Assembly (NCBI RefSeq): GCF_009389715.1
Contig: NC_052405.1
Coordinates: forward strand, 9,713,194-9,777,193
Source of the DNA: Phoenix dactylifera
Lineage: Eukaryota; Streptophyta; Magnoliopsida; Arecales; Arecaceae
Reading direction: 5' to 3'
DNA length: 64,000 nt
In this document: one piece after another, positions 24,599 to 37,186 of the stretch
Layout: every line of letters starts with the position of its first letter
Position numbering within the stretch: position 1 is the first letter of the stretch
The notes under the pieces: generated by a model
The model's database searches: none
The model's input: only the letters and a program-made list of their open reading frames with translations
What the model was told of the DNA's origin: nothing
Program-made: the position numbers and the translations under genes

Positions 24599-25485
24599 AG
24601 AATTAATCCAAATGTGTTAGTTTCCTGGCTGACGGTGTGTGTTTTGATCATGTGATCTTCACATAAGACTACCTAAGGGGGTGTATCTGAATAGTCTTTT
24701 GGTAAACTGTCTTTTGCTAAAATCTTGTTGTGTCGTTGCTGAAATCTTGTTGCATCTTCATGGGCTTTTACTTTGATCATATAGTTGATTGTAAATGACC
24801 ATTATTAACTATACTAAATGGTTTTCTTCTTGCTAAGCCACCAAGCCTTGGCGACAGTAAGGCATTCTTGGCATGCATGCCCTGGACTGCTTCCATGAAC
24901 GAACCAGATGAACAATATGAAACACCCCAAACAGTAGATAGAAGAGTTTATGCCTGAAGAGGAATGAAATGAGAAAATGCAACAAGTAAATTAATGAACA
25001 GACATGGAAATCAATGTTGTTCTGCAATTTTAGATAAATTGGATGTCTAGATAATACATACTCTATAGCTGGAAATATATCTGCAGGCTTAACTATACGC
25101 ACACACAAACCCGCAGAAGAGGTGATGGATCGAAGGATGTAAACTTCAAAGTAGAAAAACATATATATAGAATGTGAATGCATGGTTATGCTCTCCATCA
25201 AAGATGACCAAATAGGGCATCTAAAGATGATCAAAGCTTCAATATAACAAATGGAAAACAGGGGAAAAAATACATGGAACCAGAAATTGTCATCAACATA
25301 TGTCTTGTATAAATGAGGGATTGCTTTATAGAATGAACAAGCCTGCAATGAAGCGAATGTCTCCAGTGCGTCCAATCAAGCATATGCTTTTGACTTGTGG
25401 AAAAGCTTTAGGTAGCATCAAGATTACTCATATTCATATTACTGGTTCATGAAAAATTTTAGCAAACATATTGCTGTGGTTCAAA
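24599..25485. other. 3' flank of the MADS gene, no supportable gene
   Basis: The first few hundred bases should hold the MADS 3' untranslated region. A 180-codon open frame runs on the minus strand (25375-24833). It is rich in Phe, Ile, Leu and Tyr without a recognisable domain, and looks like a chance frame in AT-rich DNA. It is recorded among the rejected items. Confidence 0.45.
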
Positions 25486-25735
25486 GGTGCCAGCTTACCG
25501 AGCTGGTAAAAACTCTTAGTGGTGGTGCTAGAGACATGGGTCAAAATCCTGCCTTCACTAAGGTTTCAAGGGTTAGGTGTATCCAGTGAAGAGCTTATCC
25601 CCTACAGGCTAGCCCATTGCCTATGGGCCTCTTCTGTCCTGACCTGTCCCTGCCAGCCACAGCCCCCACCCCACACCAACCCAAACACACACACACACAC
25701 ACACACACGGAGAGAGAGAGAGAAAGAAACCAAAT
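25486..25735 (+). mobile_element. Candidate tRNA-derived SINE ending in CA/GA microsatellite
   Basis: The segment contains an A-box-like TACCGAGCTGGTAAA at 25496-25510. About 45 bp downstream is a B-box-like GGGTCAAAATCC, close to the polymerase III consensus GGTTCGAATCC. It is followed by a tRNA-unrelated C-rich body and ends in (CA)n then (GA)n at about 25684-25727. This order fits a plant tRNA-derived SINE with a simple-repeat tail. I found no clear target duplication, so the call is tentative. Confidence 0.4.
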
Positions 25736-26265
25736 AAAAAAATAAAATAAAGAAGAGGAGTTACTGTGGGTCAGATCGTTGACAAGTAAGCAGGATTACC
25801 TGGTTTACATGGAATATAGCAGAGCTGAGATGCGGAGATCTATCCTCAGCAGCACTACGAATAAATAATGTGAATTAAGAGTGTCAAAAAAATTGTTAAG
25901 TAATTTTAAGCGACATTAATAGGAAAGAGACTAAGGATTTGTTCACATGCAATAAAAGCTAAAGAGAGGCTCAATTATGAGTACCAATTGGTGTAGAGCT
26001 TATTTGCTATAAATATGCATAAAACTATCATAAATTGTTAGCAATAGTAACAGCATAATAGCAGTTGCAAAAAATGGCTCCATTCATGGTGGGTTTGATG
26101 ATCTGTTGCCGGTCCATCATATTAATAAAAGAAGAAAAAGGAAAACGAAAACTCAAAACTACAAAACTACAAAGAATCATTTGAAAACAACTGAAAATGA
26201 ACGAGCGTACATAACTTCATCAAAGCAGATTACTTAGAGTCAGGAAGCATCATCTACTTCTATCT

Positions 26266-28326
26266 TCACCAGTAATCCTTGCAAGAACAGGTTCCATCTC
26301 TAAAATGGTGGAACCGGTTTCGATCCCTGACAATTATCTCCCTCTGAAATAACTTAGCTATAAATTTTGTTGCTTCATGGCAATCATGACAAACTCTAAG
26401 GTTCTTCACCACTCGAATCGGTTCTTTTCCCCTCATACTCATAAGCCCAAAAGCAATCGCAATCTTCTCACTATGATACATAACTGCATTCTCCTTCTCC
26501 TCATCCTCTATGTCATGAAGCACAGAATCTGTACTTGGACTATACCCAAGTTTCCTCAATTCCCTTTCAATCCCAACCAGAAAAGTATTGATCTGTTCAA
26601 ATTGCGGGTGTGAGGTATCACCAACCACAAACTCATGAACCATATTATTCACCTCGATAGAACTACATCCAGGTACTTTTCGCACTCCTCTTTCAATCAT
26701 AATCTGCCTACATCTCTCCACATCATCCCAACGCTTTGATGATGCATACACATTCGATAGAAACACATAATTAGCACCATCATTAGGATCTAACTCTAGT
26801 AGGCGTTGCGTCACCCGTTCACTTAGTTTAGCGTCCTTGTGTCTCCGGCATGCACGAAGCAAACCCCCCCAGACCACGGAGTTAGGCTGAATAGGCATTG
26901 TTTCTATGAGATCTAAAGCTTCCTCAAGAAACCCGGCCCGGCCTAGAAGGTCAACCATACAACCATAGTGTTCAATCGTGGGCTGTATTCCATAAACACC
27001 AAGCATTTGAGAGAAATATTTCTTGCCTTCGGACACTAACCCCGAATGACTACATCCTGACAAGAGCCCAACAAATGTGACTCCATCTGGCCTAATTCCT
27101 CCTCTCCTATCCATCTCAAGAAAAACTTCTATGGCTTGTTCTCCATAACCATTCATTCCTAATCCTGCAATGACCGAGTTCCAACAGAACACATTTTTCA
27201 TAGGCATCCCACGGAAGACTTGAAGTGCAGCCTCAGCAATCCCACACTTGAAGTACATATCTATAAGGGCATTACCCAAGATGACATCAATCCTGAGTCG
27301 GTGATTCCGGATAAAAGCATGAAGCCATCGACCCATATTTAAGGCACCCAAGTGAGCACAAGCAGATAGCAAGCTCACCATGGTGACCTCAGTAGGCCTC
27401 ACATTCTCCACTTGCATCACCTGAAACAACGAAAGCACCATACTAAACTCCCTATGATGAAGATACCCCGAGATCATCGTATTCCATGTCACTGAATTCT
27501 TTGCCGAACCCATCCTATCAAACAACTGCCGTGCCATCTCCAGCTGCCCCATCTTACAATACCCATCAACAATTGCATTCCACGAAACAACATCCTTAAC
27601 TGGATTCCGGTCAAATATCTCACGAGCAGCAGAAACATCATTCTCCTTGCAATAGCAAGTGATCATCGAGTTCCAAGAAGCCGAGCTCTTCTCCGGAATT
27701 GACTCAAACAGTCTCCGCGCCTCGGTGGTGCGCCCGTGACTACTCAACGCAGCAATCATTGCGTTGTTGGCGATAACATCCCTCTCGGGCATTTCCTCAA
27801 ACAGTTGCTCCGCGGCGTTCAAGCAGCCAACTTTAGAATATAAATTCAACAAACCAGTAAGTAAGAATCGGTCGAAAGCGTGGCCGAGCTTGATGATTTG
27901 GCAATGGAGGGTTGTGGCAGCATCGGAGGCGTTGGGGAGAGCAGGAAAGTGGCGGAGGAGGGTGGTGAAGGTGGCTCGGTCGGGGGGGATGTTTTCTTGG
28001 AGCATTGCGCGGTAGAGGGAGAGGAACTCTGGGGGCGGAGAGGACTCGGCCGAGGAGCGGAAGAGGTGGTTCCATAGAGAGGGTTGGTGGTAGGGCTTGG
28101 GGAGGTGGCGGAGGAAAAGGGAGGAGTTGGAGAGATCGTAGATTTGGATGCAGCGAGAGATGAAGTGGGAGAGGAGGTTTGGATTGGATTGGAGGTGGGG
28201 GTTGGTGATGATTTGGGCTTGGATTTGCTGGAGCTTCTTGAGGCTCGGAGGTGGAGAGCTTCGGAGATGGGAGAGGAGGTAGTCAGGAGAGAGAAAAGAA
28301 TGGAGATTTCTGGCACAAGAGTTCAT
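26266..28326 (-). CDS. DYW-class pentatricopeptide repeat protein (organelle RNA editing type)
   Basis: A single uninterrupted frame of 686 residues runs from ATG at 28326 to TGA at 26266-26268. An in-frame upstream ATG at 28431 would add 35 basic residues but is less likely. The protein has a Ser/Arg-containing N-terminus suitable for an organelle transit peptide. PLS-type PPR repeats follow ([41 protein letters not shown]), then E and E+ regions and a DYW domain (about 553-686). The deaminase-like residues HSE (H618, E620) and CHDC (C646, C649) are present, and the protein ends KDYW. DYW-PPR proteins bind specific organelle transcripts and convert C to U. The target and organelle cannot be read from sequence. 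Lack of introns is normal for this family. It converges with the MADS gene. Confidence 0.93.
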   Translation of the reverse strand: MNSCARNLHSFLSPDYLLSHLRSSPPPSLKKLQQIQAQIITNPHLQSNPNLLSHFISRCIQIYDLSNSSLFLRHLPKPYHQPSLWNHLFRSSAESSPPPEFLSLYRAMLQENIPPDRATFTTLLRHFPALPNASDAATTLHCQIIKLGHAFDRFLLTGLLNLYSKVGCLNAAEQLFEEMPERDVIANNAMIAALSSHGRTTEARRLFESIPEKSSASWNSMITCYCKENDVSAAREIFDRNPVKDVVSWNAIVDGYCKMGQLEMARQLFDRMGSAKNSVTWNTMISGYLHHREFSMVLSLFQVMQVENVRPTEVTMVSLLSACAHLGALNMGRWLHAFIRNHRLRIDVILGNALIDMYFKCGIAEAALQVFRGMPMKNVFCWNSVIAGLGMNGYGEQAIEVFLEMDRRGGIRPDGVTFVGLLSGCSHSGLVSEGKKYFSQMLGVYGIQPTIEHYGCMVDLLGRAGFLEEALDLIETMPIQPNSVVWGGLLRACRRHKDAKLSERVTQRLLELDPNDGANYVFLSNVYASSKRWDDVERCRQIMIERGVRKVPGCSSIEVNNMVHEFVVGDTSHPQFEQINTFLVGIERELRKLGYSPSTDSVLHDIEDEEKENAVMYHSEKIAIAFGLMSMRGKEPIRVVKNLRVCHDCHEATKFIAKLFQREIIVRDRNRFHHFRDGTCSCKDYW

Positions 28327-28431
28327 GAAAAGGTACCTCTGCGCAAGCAATGAGATGAAACAAAAACCCCCGCACTTTGAATTTTTTCTTTTGTTTTGTT
28401 TTTTATATTTAAAGATGGTCGAGCAACGCAA

Positions 28432-29499
28432 TCTAGTATATATGTGCGGGGTATCTTAGTTCGGGAGGAAAAAAGCATACTTGGTCCTCCATCGTTCCAA
28501 TTATCTCATCTCGGTAATTAATTTTATAAAAAAATTAAGTTTATTGATGAATACAGGTTAGCCACTGAAATCAAGTACATCACGATTTCTTTACCTTAAT
28601 TTTGGATGGCAATATATGTTTGATCTATAATTTTTATAATTATTACAATGTTAAGATATTACTTAGTATCATTTAGAAATTTTCAGTTTAAATAAAAATT
28701 TATTATATTTTTTAGACAAATAAAAATTTTAAATTTATTTTGTAGCCACTTAACTATATTTTTTAACAATAATGTAGAATGGCACTGGTAGTAGTGAAGG
28801 CAGCCATAGTATAAATGGGATATCCGATGGCAGTAAAGAAATTAATAGTAGTGGTGGCAACAATAATAACGAAAACAACAGTAACAATTATACAAAATTT
28901 TGGTTTTAAAACGGTAAAAATTAAAAATTTTTAGTTTTCCCCTAATTTTTAGAAATAAGAAAAAATTGAAAAACTAAAAATAGAGACAGATTGGACACGT
29001 CCCCATCTCAATTTTCTTGGACTCACGCATGACCGACAAACATATAGGCTTGGATCAAGTACAATCTTACAAATTTGTTGCTCTAATATATCATACACAT
29101 AAAAAATATATATATTTTGGCGTCCTTTTAGGATACACATCGGGGAAGCATAGCATTACTAAAAGAAATTATAAATTATATTTGAATGTGAAGAGAAATT
29201 TTAAGAATATAAATTTTTTGAAATAGTTTGCTGAAACTCCTCCAAATTTGAAGTTGGTTATGAAATCATTGGAGCAAACTTCACCTAATTTTATTTCTCC
29301 ATAGTCATTAACCCAATGGATTAAATTAAAATAGCAACAGGGAAGACATCAAAAGGAGCTCCTTATGCTCATGCCAACGAACAACATTTGGCCCATATTC
29401 CAACAAACAATATAATTGTATACACTTATATTTATAAGTCTAGGTTTACATCCAGGCTGCCAGTAAAACCAACAATACATCCAGTCCAAACCACCCTTC
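28432..29499. other. Intergenic region between the PPR and NAC genes
   Basis: This is an AT-rich spacer that includes the presumed promoter of the PPR gene (28327 upward) and the 3' flank of the NAC gene. The open frames present are short and carry no domain. A stretch of GTGG/AAYAAYAAC-rich imperfect triplets lies around 28780-28890. No gene is supported. Confidence 0.5.
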
Positions 29500-31821
29500 C
29501 TACTTCCCATATCCCCACAACTCCATCTCACCACCACGTTGGCCGGAAATCTGATTCATCTGCTGCACCGCCGCACCTCCGGCGCCCCCGAACCTCCCAT
29601 CTATTCCGTCGAGCACCGCCCAAGCATTCGGGCTCCGATCCCTTCCGTCACCACCGACATGCCGCATCCCCTCGCAGGCGGCGCCGACCTCGAGCCCTCC
29701 TTCACATGGCTTCACCATCGCCGACGACTCGGTCGGGAGCACCGAGAAGTCGTAGCCCGTCGGCCTATGGTTGGTGAGCAGGTCCTGCACCTGGACATGA
29801 GCGTAGGACTGTGGAGGCAATTGAGAGTAGTATAAGTTAGAGACCGAGTGGTGGTGGTGGTTGTGGTGGTGGAGGAGGCTATGGTGCGGGTGGATGTATT
29901 GAGAGCTCAGTGGCCTAGGCTGGTGGTCATGGCTCGCCGGGCCGCCGATGTGGTTCTCGAAGCCTTGGCTCGTGCCGCCTCCGGTCCCGACCTTAAAGAA
30001 GCACTTCTTCTTGAACACCCGGCACACCACCCATCCATCCTCCTGCTAGAAGGCAATCATATGAGCATGTTCTCTAATAGTGCATGTGGCCATGCAATTA
30101 GTACTGGGGAGGAGCTAGGAGCTTACAGCGCCGCTGCTGTTGGCGTCGCCGTCGCCGTCGCCGGCGCCGGAGTCTTCCAGGCGGTACTCATGCATGATCC
30201 AGTCCGTCTTCAGGCCATGGGGGGCGCGGCCGCGGTAGAACACAAGGGTCTTCCGCATGCCAATCTTCTTGTAGGTCGTCCTGATGCACTTGTCCCGGCC
30301 GGTGGCCTTCCAGAAGCCGGCGTTCGTGGCGCGGTTGGTCCTCGAGCCGGTGGGGTACTTGCGGTCCTTGTGGCTGAAGAAGTACCACTCGCTTTGAGGC
30401 GTCGATCCTATTCTGCATCTCTCTGAAGCAAGGAAAAACCAAGAGCACGTCACAAATCGCATTAAGTACTGCACTAGAACTATATGATCTACTTCTTCAA
30501 CACTTTAGTCCCACACGTGAGGTGATCATGTTACGTGCCTATGAGGGCGTGGCACTCACGTGCACGTGTAAAGTTCTCTCTCTTTCAACATGCTATGATC
30601 TAAAGAAGTTACTGCTGGTAATTATAAGTCGTTTTGGCAGCAATGTCATGACCTTCAATGAGAACGGTAAATATTTTATAGAGAATAACCATCAAGAGTT
30701 GGAAATGGTAACATTATCTTTGGGCTTCATCATTGCCCTAAACCCGGAAAAAAATGTACAAATTAATAAATAGAACTGTTTTGGAGAAATACAAAGAAAT
30801 AAAACATTACTCCTGACTTCTATTTTACCAGTCCATTGCTCCTAGGGAGTAATGATGTGCAAGAAGAACTATAAAATTTAACTACAAACAAAGTAATGAA
30901 TATCTTTCTTTTATACTTTATTTACTAATACTAATCAATTAATTAAATGTAATGGCAGAAATTGATTCACCAAGGGATGATACATTTTAGCTAAATGAGT
31001 CCATGACTCTCACTGCATGATAAAATTTAGCTGTACATAGTAGTGAGTGGGAGATTACATCAAAAGGCACAAAGTATTCCATATATAAGATTCCATAAAT
31101 AAGAATTGCTTCTATGCTGTATGTAAAGAGTATATGAAATACGTACATGACCTGCAATTTAAACCATAAAGTAGAAAATACAGCAAAAAATGATGTGGAA
31201 GAGGATATTACTAGAAACAGTAGAATGAAAACATCATCTACGAAAACTTATCATGGTTACAGAATATTACATATATACTTCCCTCAGAAAAAAGCCATAA
31301 TACGTGTGCTTTTTGAGGTGGCGCTTTACAATTATTATAATTTAACTTATTTAACCAAACCTGGTTCAGATCATCCGAATTCAAATAAGCTTAAACAGCA
31401 GGGGTGGGGGGAATGTTTCTTCTAAATATTTTGTTGCAACTTGTATAAAACAGATCATCTGAAATATTTGAATCAAATGCATGCTTCATAATTCAGATAA
31501 AATATTACATGATGCAATTTTAACTATTGTGGGAGGAAAGCATAGATATTCGGTGACTGAAAAAAATTTCACATCATCTTTTCTTTCAAAGAAAAGAAAA
31601 TTTACATCACTTCGCCGGTGCAGCTATAAAGCTAGACTTTCAGCATTACCTTGCAAGTCCCACGGCTCAACCTTATTCAAATCAATCTCTCTAATCACCT
31701 CCAAATCGAACTTCTCGAACGAGATCTTCTTCTTTAGATAGAAAAGGAGGAGCTCTTCGTCGGTCGGGTGGAACCGAAACCCTGGCGGAACTCCGGAGTT
31801 TGATGACGAAGATGCCGCCAT
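29500..31821 (-). CDS. BRN1: NAC-domain transcription factor, BEARSKIN (BRN1/BRN2)-like
   Basis: Three exons on the minus strand assemble in frame: 31821-31650, 30422-30127 and 30042-29500. They give 336 residues, and both introns (1227 and 84 bp) are GT-AG. The NAC domain spans about residues 11-170, with [29 protein letters not shown] across the first junction, [33 protein letters not shown] and [13 protein letters not shown]. This is the usual three-exon NAC pattern. The C-terminal half is His-, Pro- and Gly-rich and ends EMELWGYGK, closely matching the terminal motif of Arabidopsis BEARSKIN proteins. Those nuclear factors drive root-cap maturation and cell shedding with SOMBRERO. A general SMB/BRN-clade assignment is firmer than one-to-one orthology. 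A TATA-like motif lies about 65-75 bp upstream of the ATG. Confidence 0.92.
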
Positions 31822-31884
31822 TCTCTGGCCAAGCCCTCAGAAACCTTAGAACAAGATTTTAGACGTGGGGTGGCGCCAGTGCAG

Positions 31885-31896
31885 TTATATATATAT
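31885..31896 (-). promoter_or_regulatory. TATA-like box of the NAC gene
   Basis: On the minus strand the sequence reads CATATATATATAA, about 65-75 bp upstream of the NAC start codon at 31821. The distance allows a short 5' leader of about 35-45 bases. It is a position and motif inference only. Confidence 0.4.
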
Positions 31897-33109
31897 GTGT
31901 GATGGGTGTCAAAAAGTTGACGCCGGCAGCTACGCCGGTGGGTTGGGATAAAGCTAGTATCGTAGAAAAGAAGTCAAGAGCACGAGACTTGAGGGAATTT
32001 AAGGTTATTATACTAGCTGCTTATTATTCTAGTATGTTAACGATCCCGAGGAATACAATAGTAATTCAATTATGGGATTCTTTGATTGTTCCCAAAGCAA
32101 GTGTAGTTTGGACTTCAGAGCTATTATCCCTTGAGTTTAGCGTAGGAACGTTGAAAAATATAAAGGAGTTACGTGATTGGCTTGGGAGTTGAGAACAGGT
32201 ACTGGACTGCTGGTAGTATAAGAATGAAATAATCAAAGCTCTAATGCTCAATCCGGGCATCGAAAAAAGCTCTACACCTGTGGCTTGCCACATGGTGGAA
32301 GAAGATTGTTATGATTCATAAGTCAGTAGAATATACAGTGAGAATGTGATATAAAGCACCAATTTTCTTGTAATACATGGCAGGCCAGTAGAGAAAAGCT
32401 TTTTTTTTTCAGCAGATTTTTTTTTGAGAGAGAAAAGGAGGACAATGTATCGGTACTATAATTACCAAGATTGCAATACTTTGTCATGCACTATCCAATA
32501 TTAGATTCAAAATCTCTGGTCGTTAGGTAGGAGGTATAACTACTGGGACAAGCCCCAAGTCATTAGAGTCTCTTTTAAGCTCTAGCTGAATTGAGAGCGT
32601 GATGGTAAGGATATTATGCTATCTTAGAGACAAGTTGTGCGTATTATATAAAATTCTCTGTTTCTAGTATTCTCATTTTAGCCATAAATTTTGTACATAT
32701 CCATAATATGTAAATTCATATATTTTCTATAGCATTCCCTCAAAGGCATACTTCCATGATCGAACAGATGAAAATGTAAATTCCATGATCCTCATCATGG
32801 TCATAACTATATCATTGTGATTGTTATTGTTTATCATTACAATCTAACTACTGTTGAAGGAGCAAATGTCTAGTTGAGTTTGGATCCTCTCCAGCTAGAG
32901 ACCTGCCCTGTTCAATCCACCACACTTCAATTTATATGGGGCTCACATTATTCAAGGACTTCCATGCATCCAACCATGAAAAATAATTGGAAAAGACCAA
33001 GAATCTCATATATTCTTCAAGCATTTACAGGGATAGCATATCAAGCGTCAGATTTCAAGTCACTTTGAAGTTGTGCTAAATGGTGCAATAATTAACAAAA
33101 TAAATATTT

Positions 33110-33110
<1 letters not shown>

Positions 33111-33145
<35 letters not shown>
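33111..33145. repeat. (TA)n(GA)n microsatellite
   Basis: A run of TA dinucleotides passes directly into about eleven GA dinucleotides ending at 33145. Confidence 0.9.
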
Positions 33146-34410
33146 CTGACAGAAGTTTATGGCAGGCATGGTGAGATTGAACATCCCACAATCCTTATAA
33201 TTCAAGTCGCTTATAAATGAGTGTGGTTTAGATATGTTACATGATGGAATGCAGATCCAAGGTGCCGTTTATTCTGTGCAAGTGTCTTTTTGCTTTTCTT
33301 GAAGAACAATGATTTTGCTGCCATAAGATAAGGTATAAATAATGTGTAGAATGATGAATTGGACAGTGATCGTTGGGCCATGCATGAATCCTTGAGTCTC
33401 TCATGCACTGCACTTTGGCAAAAGCAACTAAAGATGAGATTGGAAAATTACAATCCAAATAGAAATTGATTGCAGTCCCTGTAGGCATATCCTGAGATAG
33501 CATTACCATCCTTTTATGCATGCAAGAGGGCATCAATCCCTCCTCCTCACAACTTTTATCAGGCTTCATTTGATAAATGTCAGAAACCAACCACATCTGG
33601 CAAAGTTTTCCTCCAACATCAGTTTAGCTTTTTCTTGAGCCAACCAATTGCCTGTTTATATCCTCTCCAACGTATAGTTGTTTGGTAATTTCTGCAACCA
33701 ATTCCTATCACTGCAGATCGACCACTCTTATCTGCCATTACAGTTAGCAGCTGGTACACAGATGGGAGTGGTGAGAACCAAGACATCACCACTCTTATCT
33801 GGATTGTATTATTTGAACAAAGAGATGCAAACATTGCCCCATGAAGAAGTGCTTATTAATGGTGTTACATATATAGATCTTATCTTCCCTGAATGAGAAT
33901 GAATTCCTGCACAAATATTAGACTGGAGTACTGTGAATAGTTTGAGACGAAGCCGCCATAACTTAGGGTATAGCATGTGCAGTAGACTCCTGGGAAATTT
34001 ATGGAGCACAGCCTCCTTGATTGAAATGCACTCTTCCAAAGCTTCTGTGACGTCCATTTTTCGTTAAGCGAGTGCGTGCACGCTTGTGCATGTCCGATTA
34101 TATATTAGTTACTGATTCCGGGTTCGGCGCAGATCGATGAGGGTTTGAGTGAAAACCATATGCAGCAAATGATTAGGGGTGGAAATTTAGGTTTACAGAA
34201 ACGAATCAGTGATTCTTAGCGCAGTCACTTGTGACATTCCTTGCAGCTTCTTGGGGTTATTCCAACACTCTGAGGCCACTGAGCTGGAGTTCTTAGTTAC
34301 AGTAAATGTGAATGCTTCAGGGATGAGATTGCAGGAGAATTGGAATGAACACCTAAGCAACCACCTAAGCTTGGTTCAGTCATTGAAAACCTACTGAAAA
34401 AATCCTAATG

Positions 34411-34411
<1 letters not shown>

Positions 34412-34452
<41 letters not shown>
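34412..34452. repeat. (AT)n microsatellite
   Basis: Uninterrupted AT dinucleotides, about 20 units, in non-coding DNA. Confidence 0.95.
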
Positions 34453-34455
<3 letters not shown>

Positions 34456-35097
34456 AACCCAAAACAATGATTTTTTTTCTTTTTCTCAGTTATATATGGG
34501 TAATTTTTCATGAGACTACCATATCCAGTGCAATAGCAGTTCACTGACTCGTTTCTCGGTTCACATGCTGTACTTCATGTCGTACTTTTGGGAGTTCAGG
34601 CAGTCTGCTAAAAGGCGGATCTGCTGCTGCTTGAGCTGTAGACAAAAATGTTACAAGTTTGGAATGTGGCCAAATTTGATAGACCAAAAAACTCAAAGTG
34701 CTGGATTGATGGTGCAAAGAGGAAAAAAAAGTACTTTATTAAAAACAGAAAATATTGAAACTAAGAAGAGTATACAAAATTAAGAAGAAAGGAAAAGAGG
34801 ACATTGAAAAGATTTTACAATCTTTACCACAAAAAAAGATTTTACAACCACCACAGTTCCTCAGACTTTTCAATTACAGAGGTTAGCTGGTGCTTCTTGA
34901 CTAAAATAGAGCAGCCTTTAAGCAAAGATTTAAGATCTTCCAACTGTTTTGATCCCAGAGTGCTTCTCATCTCTGAATATCCTTCAATTCCTTTCATCGA
35001 GGTTCTCCAGAAAATGGTGATGGCTAGCATTTTTATCAGCCTTCAAAATATTCTCTTTTGCATTTACATCAGACTGTTTCAATATACCAACCAGACT

Positions 35098-35399
35098 AAA
35101 GGCTCAATGTTATGGAGCCAATGTGTAGAACTCCACCACATGCCTCACTTGTAGGAATTCCTTACAAGTAGAGTTGTAATGGATTTGAACTTGGTTTGCT
35201 CTTTCAATCCAACTCTTGGAAAAACTAACGCCAAACATACGTTAAGTTTACAAATTTTGTAGAGTCGTTATTAAACTTCAAGGCTCGACGACATAGAGCC
35301 AATAAAACTTTGCCACATAACTCGCTTGTAGGAACTTTTTGCAACTGGAGTTGTAAAGGATTTGCACTCAGTTTGCTCTTATTCCAATCATGTTCACTG
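35098..35399 (+). repeat. Diverged tandem duplication, unit about 180 bp
   Basis: The segment 35098-35210 recurs at about 35279-35399. Shared landmarks are AAGGCTC, ATRGAGCCAAT, CTTGTAGGAA, GAGTTGTAAWGGATTTG and TTTGCTCTT. The copies have diverged noticeably, so the event is old. No coding capacity or known element is recognised. Confidence 0.65.
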
Positions 35400-35895
35400 C
35401 CAATCTCTGTGAAAATTTATTGGTCATGTCGTATTCAGCTTGCCACAAATTTTTGTGCTGCCAGGCCACCACTTGATGACTTGTTAATAACGTGGTTTAG
35501 AATTTAGGGTGGAAAGTGATCATTCATTGTCATCACTATCTTAATTTGCAAGTTTCTTAGCCTGGCCTTGGTTAAAAAAAAATGAGACAGTTATCTAATA
35601 AATCTCGGGAAAGTCAATCATGGAAAGGTCAAAGGGGAAAATATAATGGTGCTTCATTATACTAAACCTACCTCTAACCCCTTGGAAAAGGAGGGGAAAC
35701 CCCACCAAGAATAAAATATATAAGGGAGTGGAAATGGAAGGGAGAAACGAAATGGCCTATGTCACAAATGTTGATTAATTTTCACGAATACATTTTCTAT
35801 AATAAAGTTATAGGCATACTACAGTGGTGAATAAGAGAAGGTACGTTAATCTCATAATCTCAACCTCTAGTAAATTTCAACTTTGATTTTTTTAA

Positions 35896-35900
<5 letters not shown>

Positions 35901-35974
<74 letters not shown>
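35901..35974. repeat. Long (TA)n microsatellite
   Basis: About 37 perfect TA units, the longest simple repeat in the window. Such runs are prone to length error in assemblies. Confidence 0.95.
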
Positions 35975-35977
<3 letters not shown>

Positions 35978-36380
35978 TAAATGACTTCCTCAACTTTGAC
36001 CTTGTGGCATCTTGAACCCCTTCTTTAGACATTATCAGCTAGAGCCATGAACTTCAAAATTGAATGGTGTGAGCTTTCCCCTAGTTCGCGGCGTTAGGAA
36101 TCAAGCCTATTGGCCTACCAACTTATTGGAGACCAATCTACAATTCCAGTAGGAAATCTGCATAAAGAGGGAAGCAATTACAGTTTCGCCTGGTTTTAAA
36201 GCCTGAGATATAAGTCAACGAGAGCTTGTATCGTGACCAAAATAAATCTGAGTTTCCAATATAGAGTATATGGGCTCAATCCAGCTCCAATTCGCCAAGC
36301 CTCGAGTTGGATATGGCCCATCAAAAGGCTAACAACTATGTGTAGACTCCTAAACAAGAGATGTGCCTCCAAAGGGTCTT

Positions 36381-36892
36381 TGTCACGCCCTCGCTTGCAG
36401 CCCCCACATGAGGGCTACATGAGGGAAAGAAATACGTAGCTCTTCTGTCAGATATTGTCCGGTTTCGGAGCTCGCACGCTCGTACACATGCCGCTCAGAC
36501 TCCTCTCCTATTTTGTTTTCCAACCAAAACACGTCTACAGGATTTGGAGACACTCGCCTCATATACCCAGGCTCTAAAACGAATCTAGCCAATATGGGAT
36601 CTTTTATTCACCCATTTTCGGATTAGAACCGTCCTCGGCTCTGATATCAAATGTCATGCCCCCGCCTGCGCGGGCCACGTGAGGCACTCAGTGCCCATTT
36701 GGGGGCCGCATGAGGGGAGAAAACATGGGGCTCTCCTACTAGATCCGGTTTCGGGGCCCTCACGTGTGCACATGCACCGCTTAGACCCCTCTCCAATTTT
36801 GTTTTCCACCCAAAACATGTTTACAGGATTTGGAGATACCCACTTTATATGCCTAGGCTCTGAAACGAGTCTAGCCGATGTGGAATCTTTCA
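36381..36892 (-). mobile_element. Second copy of the TRIM-type LTR element
   Basis: Reading the minus strand, LTR one runs 36892-36652 (begins TGAAAGATTCC, ends ATGACA, 241 bp). A 45-bp internal part follows (36651-36607) with TGATATCAGAGCC, a one-base variant of the tRNA-Met primer-binding site. LTR two runs 36606-36381 (begins TAAAAGATCCC, ends GTGACA, 226 bp). The internal length matches exactly that of the copy at 8271-8911. The flanking pentamers (36376-36380 and 36893-36897) are not identical, so the target duplication has decayed or the element is chimeric. Confidence 0.72.
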
Positions 36893-37183
36893 CTATTAAT
36901 CTAGTAGGTTTGGAAAGGAAGAACCCCTCTCTTTCTGCAGCTGATGTCAATAAAACAGATTAAAATTTCCAAATATATTTGGGACGAATCCATACTTGAA
37001 TCAAACTTACACTCATTTAGAACTGATTGGGTCCAAAGATAGGACCCATATGGTAAATTTTAGTAGCCAAATACCGACTGGAATCCTCAAAATGACATCT
37101 TCTGAAAATAAACCAAGTGAATTTAATAAGACCCGACAGTATAGAAATTGATCAAGTTGTACCATGGAGTCCAACCTTCATAC

Positions 37184-37186
<3 letters not shown>

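Larger units (their letters stand above)
31900..36375. other. Intergenic region with simple repeats, no supportable gene
   Basis: Several short open frames on both strands (for example 33237-33596 minus and 34804-35154 plus) lack recognisable domains, splice context or homologous partners. The stretch holds microsatellites near 33111-33145, 34412-34452 and 35901-35974, and a tandem duplication at 35098-35399. The first kilobase upstream of the NAC start probably contains regulatory sequence. Confidence 0.5.

Noticed and set aside
24833-25375. 180-codon open frame on the minus strand 3' of the MADS gene
   Set aside because: Rich in Phe, Ile, Leu and Tyr, as expected of chance frames in AT-rich DNA. 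No recognisable domain, no convincing promoter or splice partners. It is the only longer frame of unclear status, so a cDNA or protein match would reopen it.
27764-28353. Open frames opposite and out of frame with the PPR gene N-terminus
   Set aside because: Shadow frames of a GC-rich coding segment. The PPR frame has clear repeats and a DYW end.
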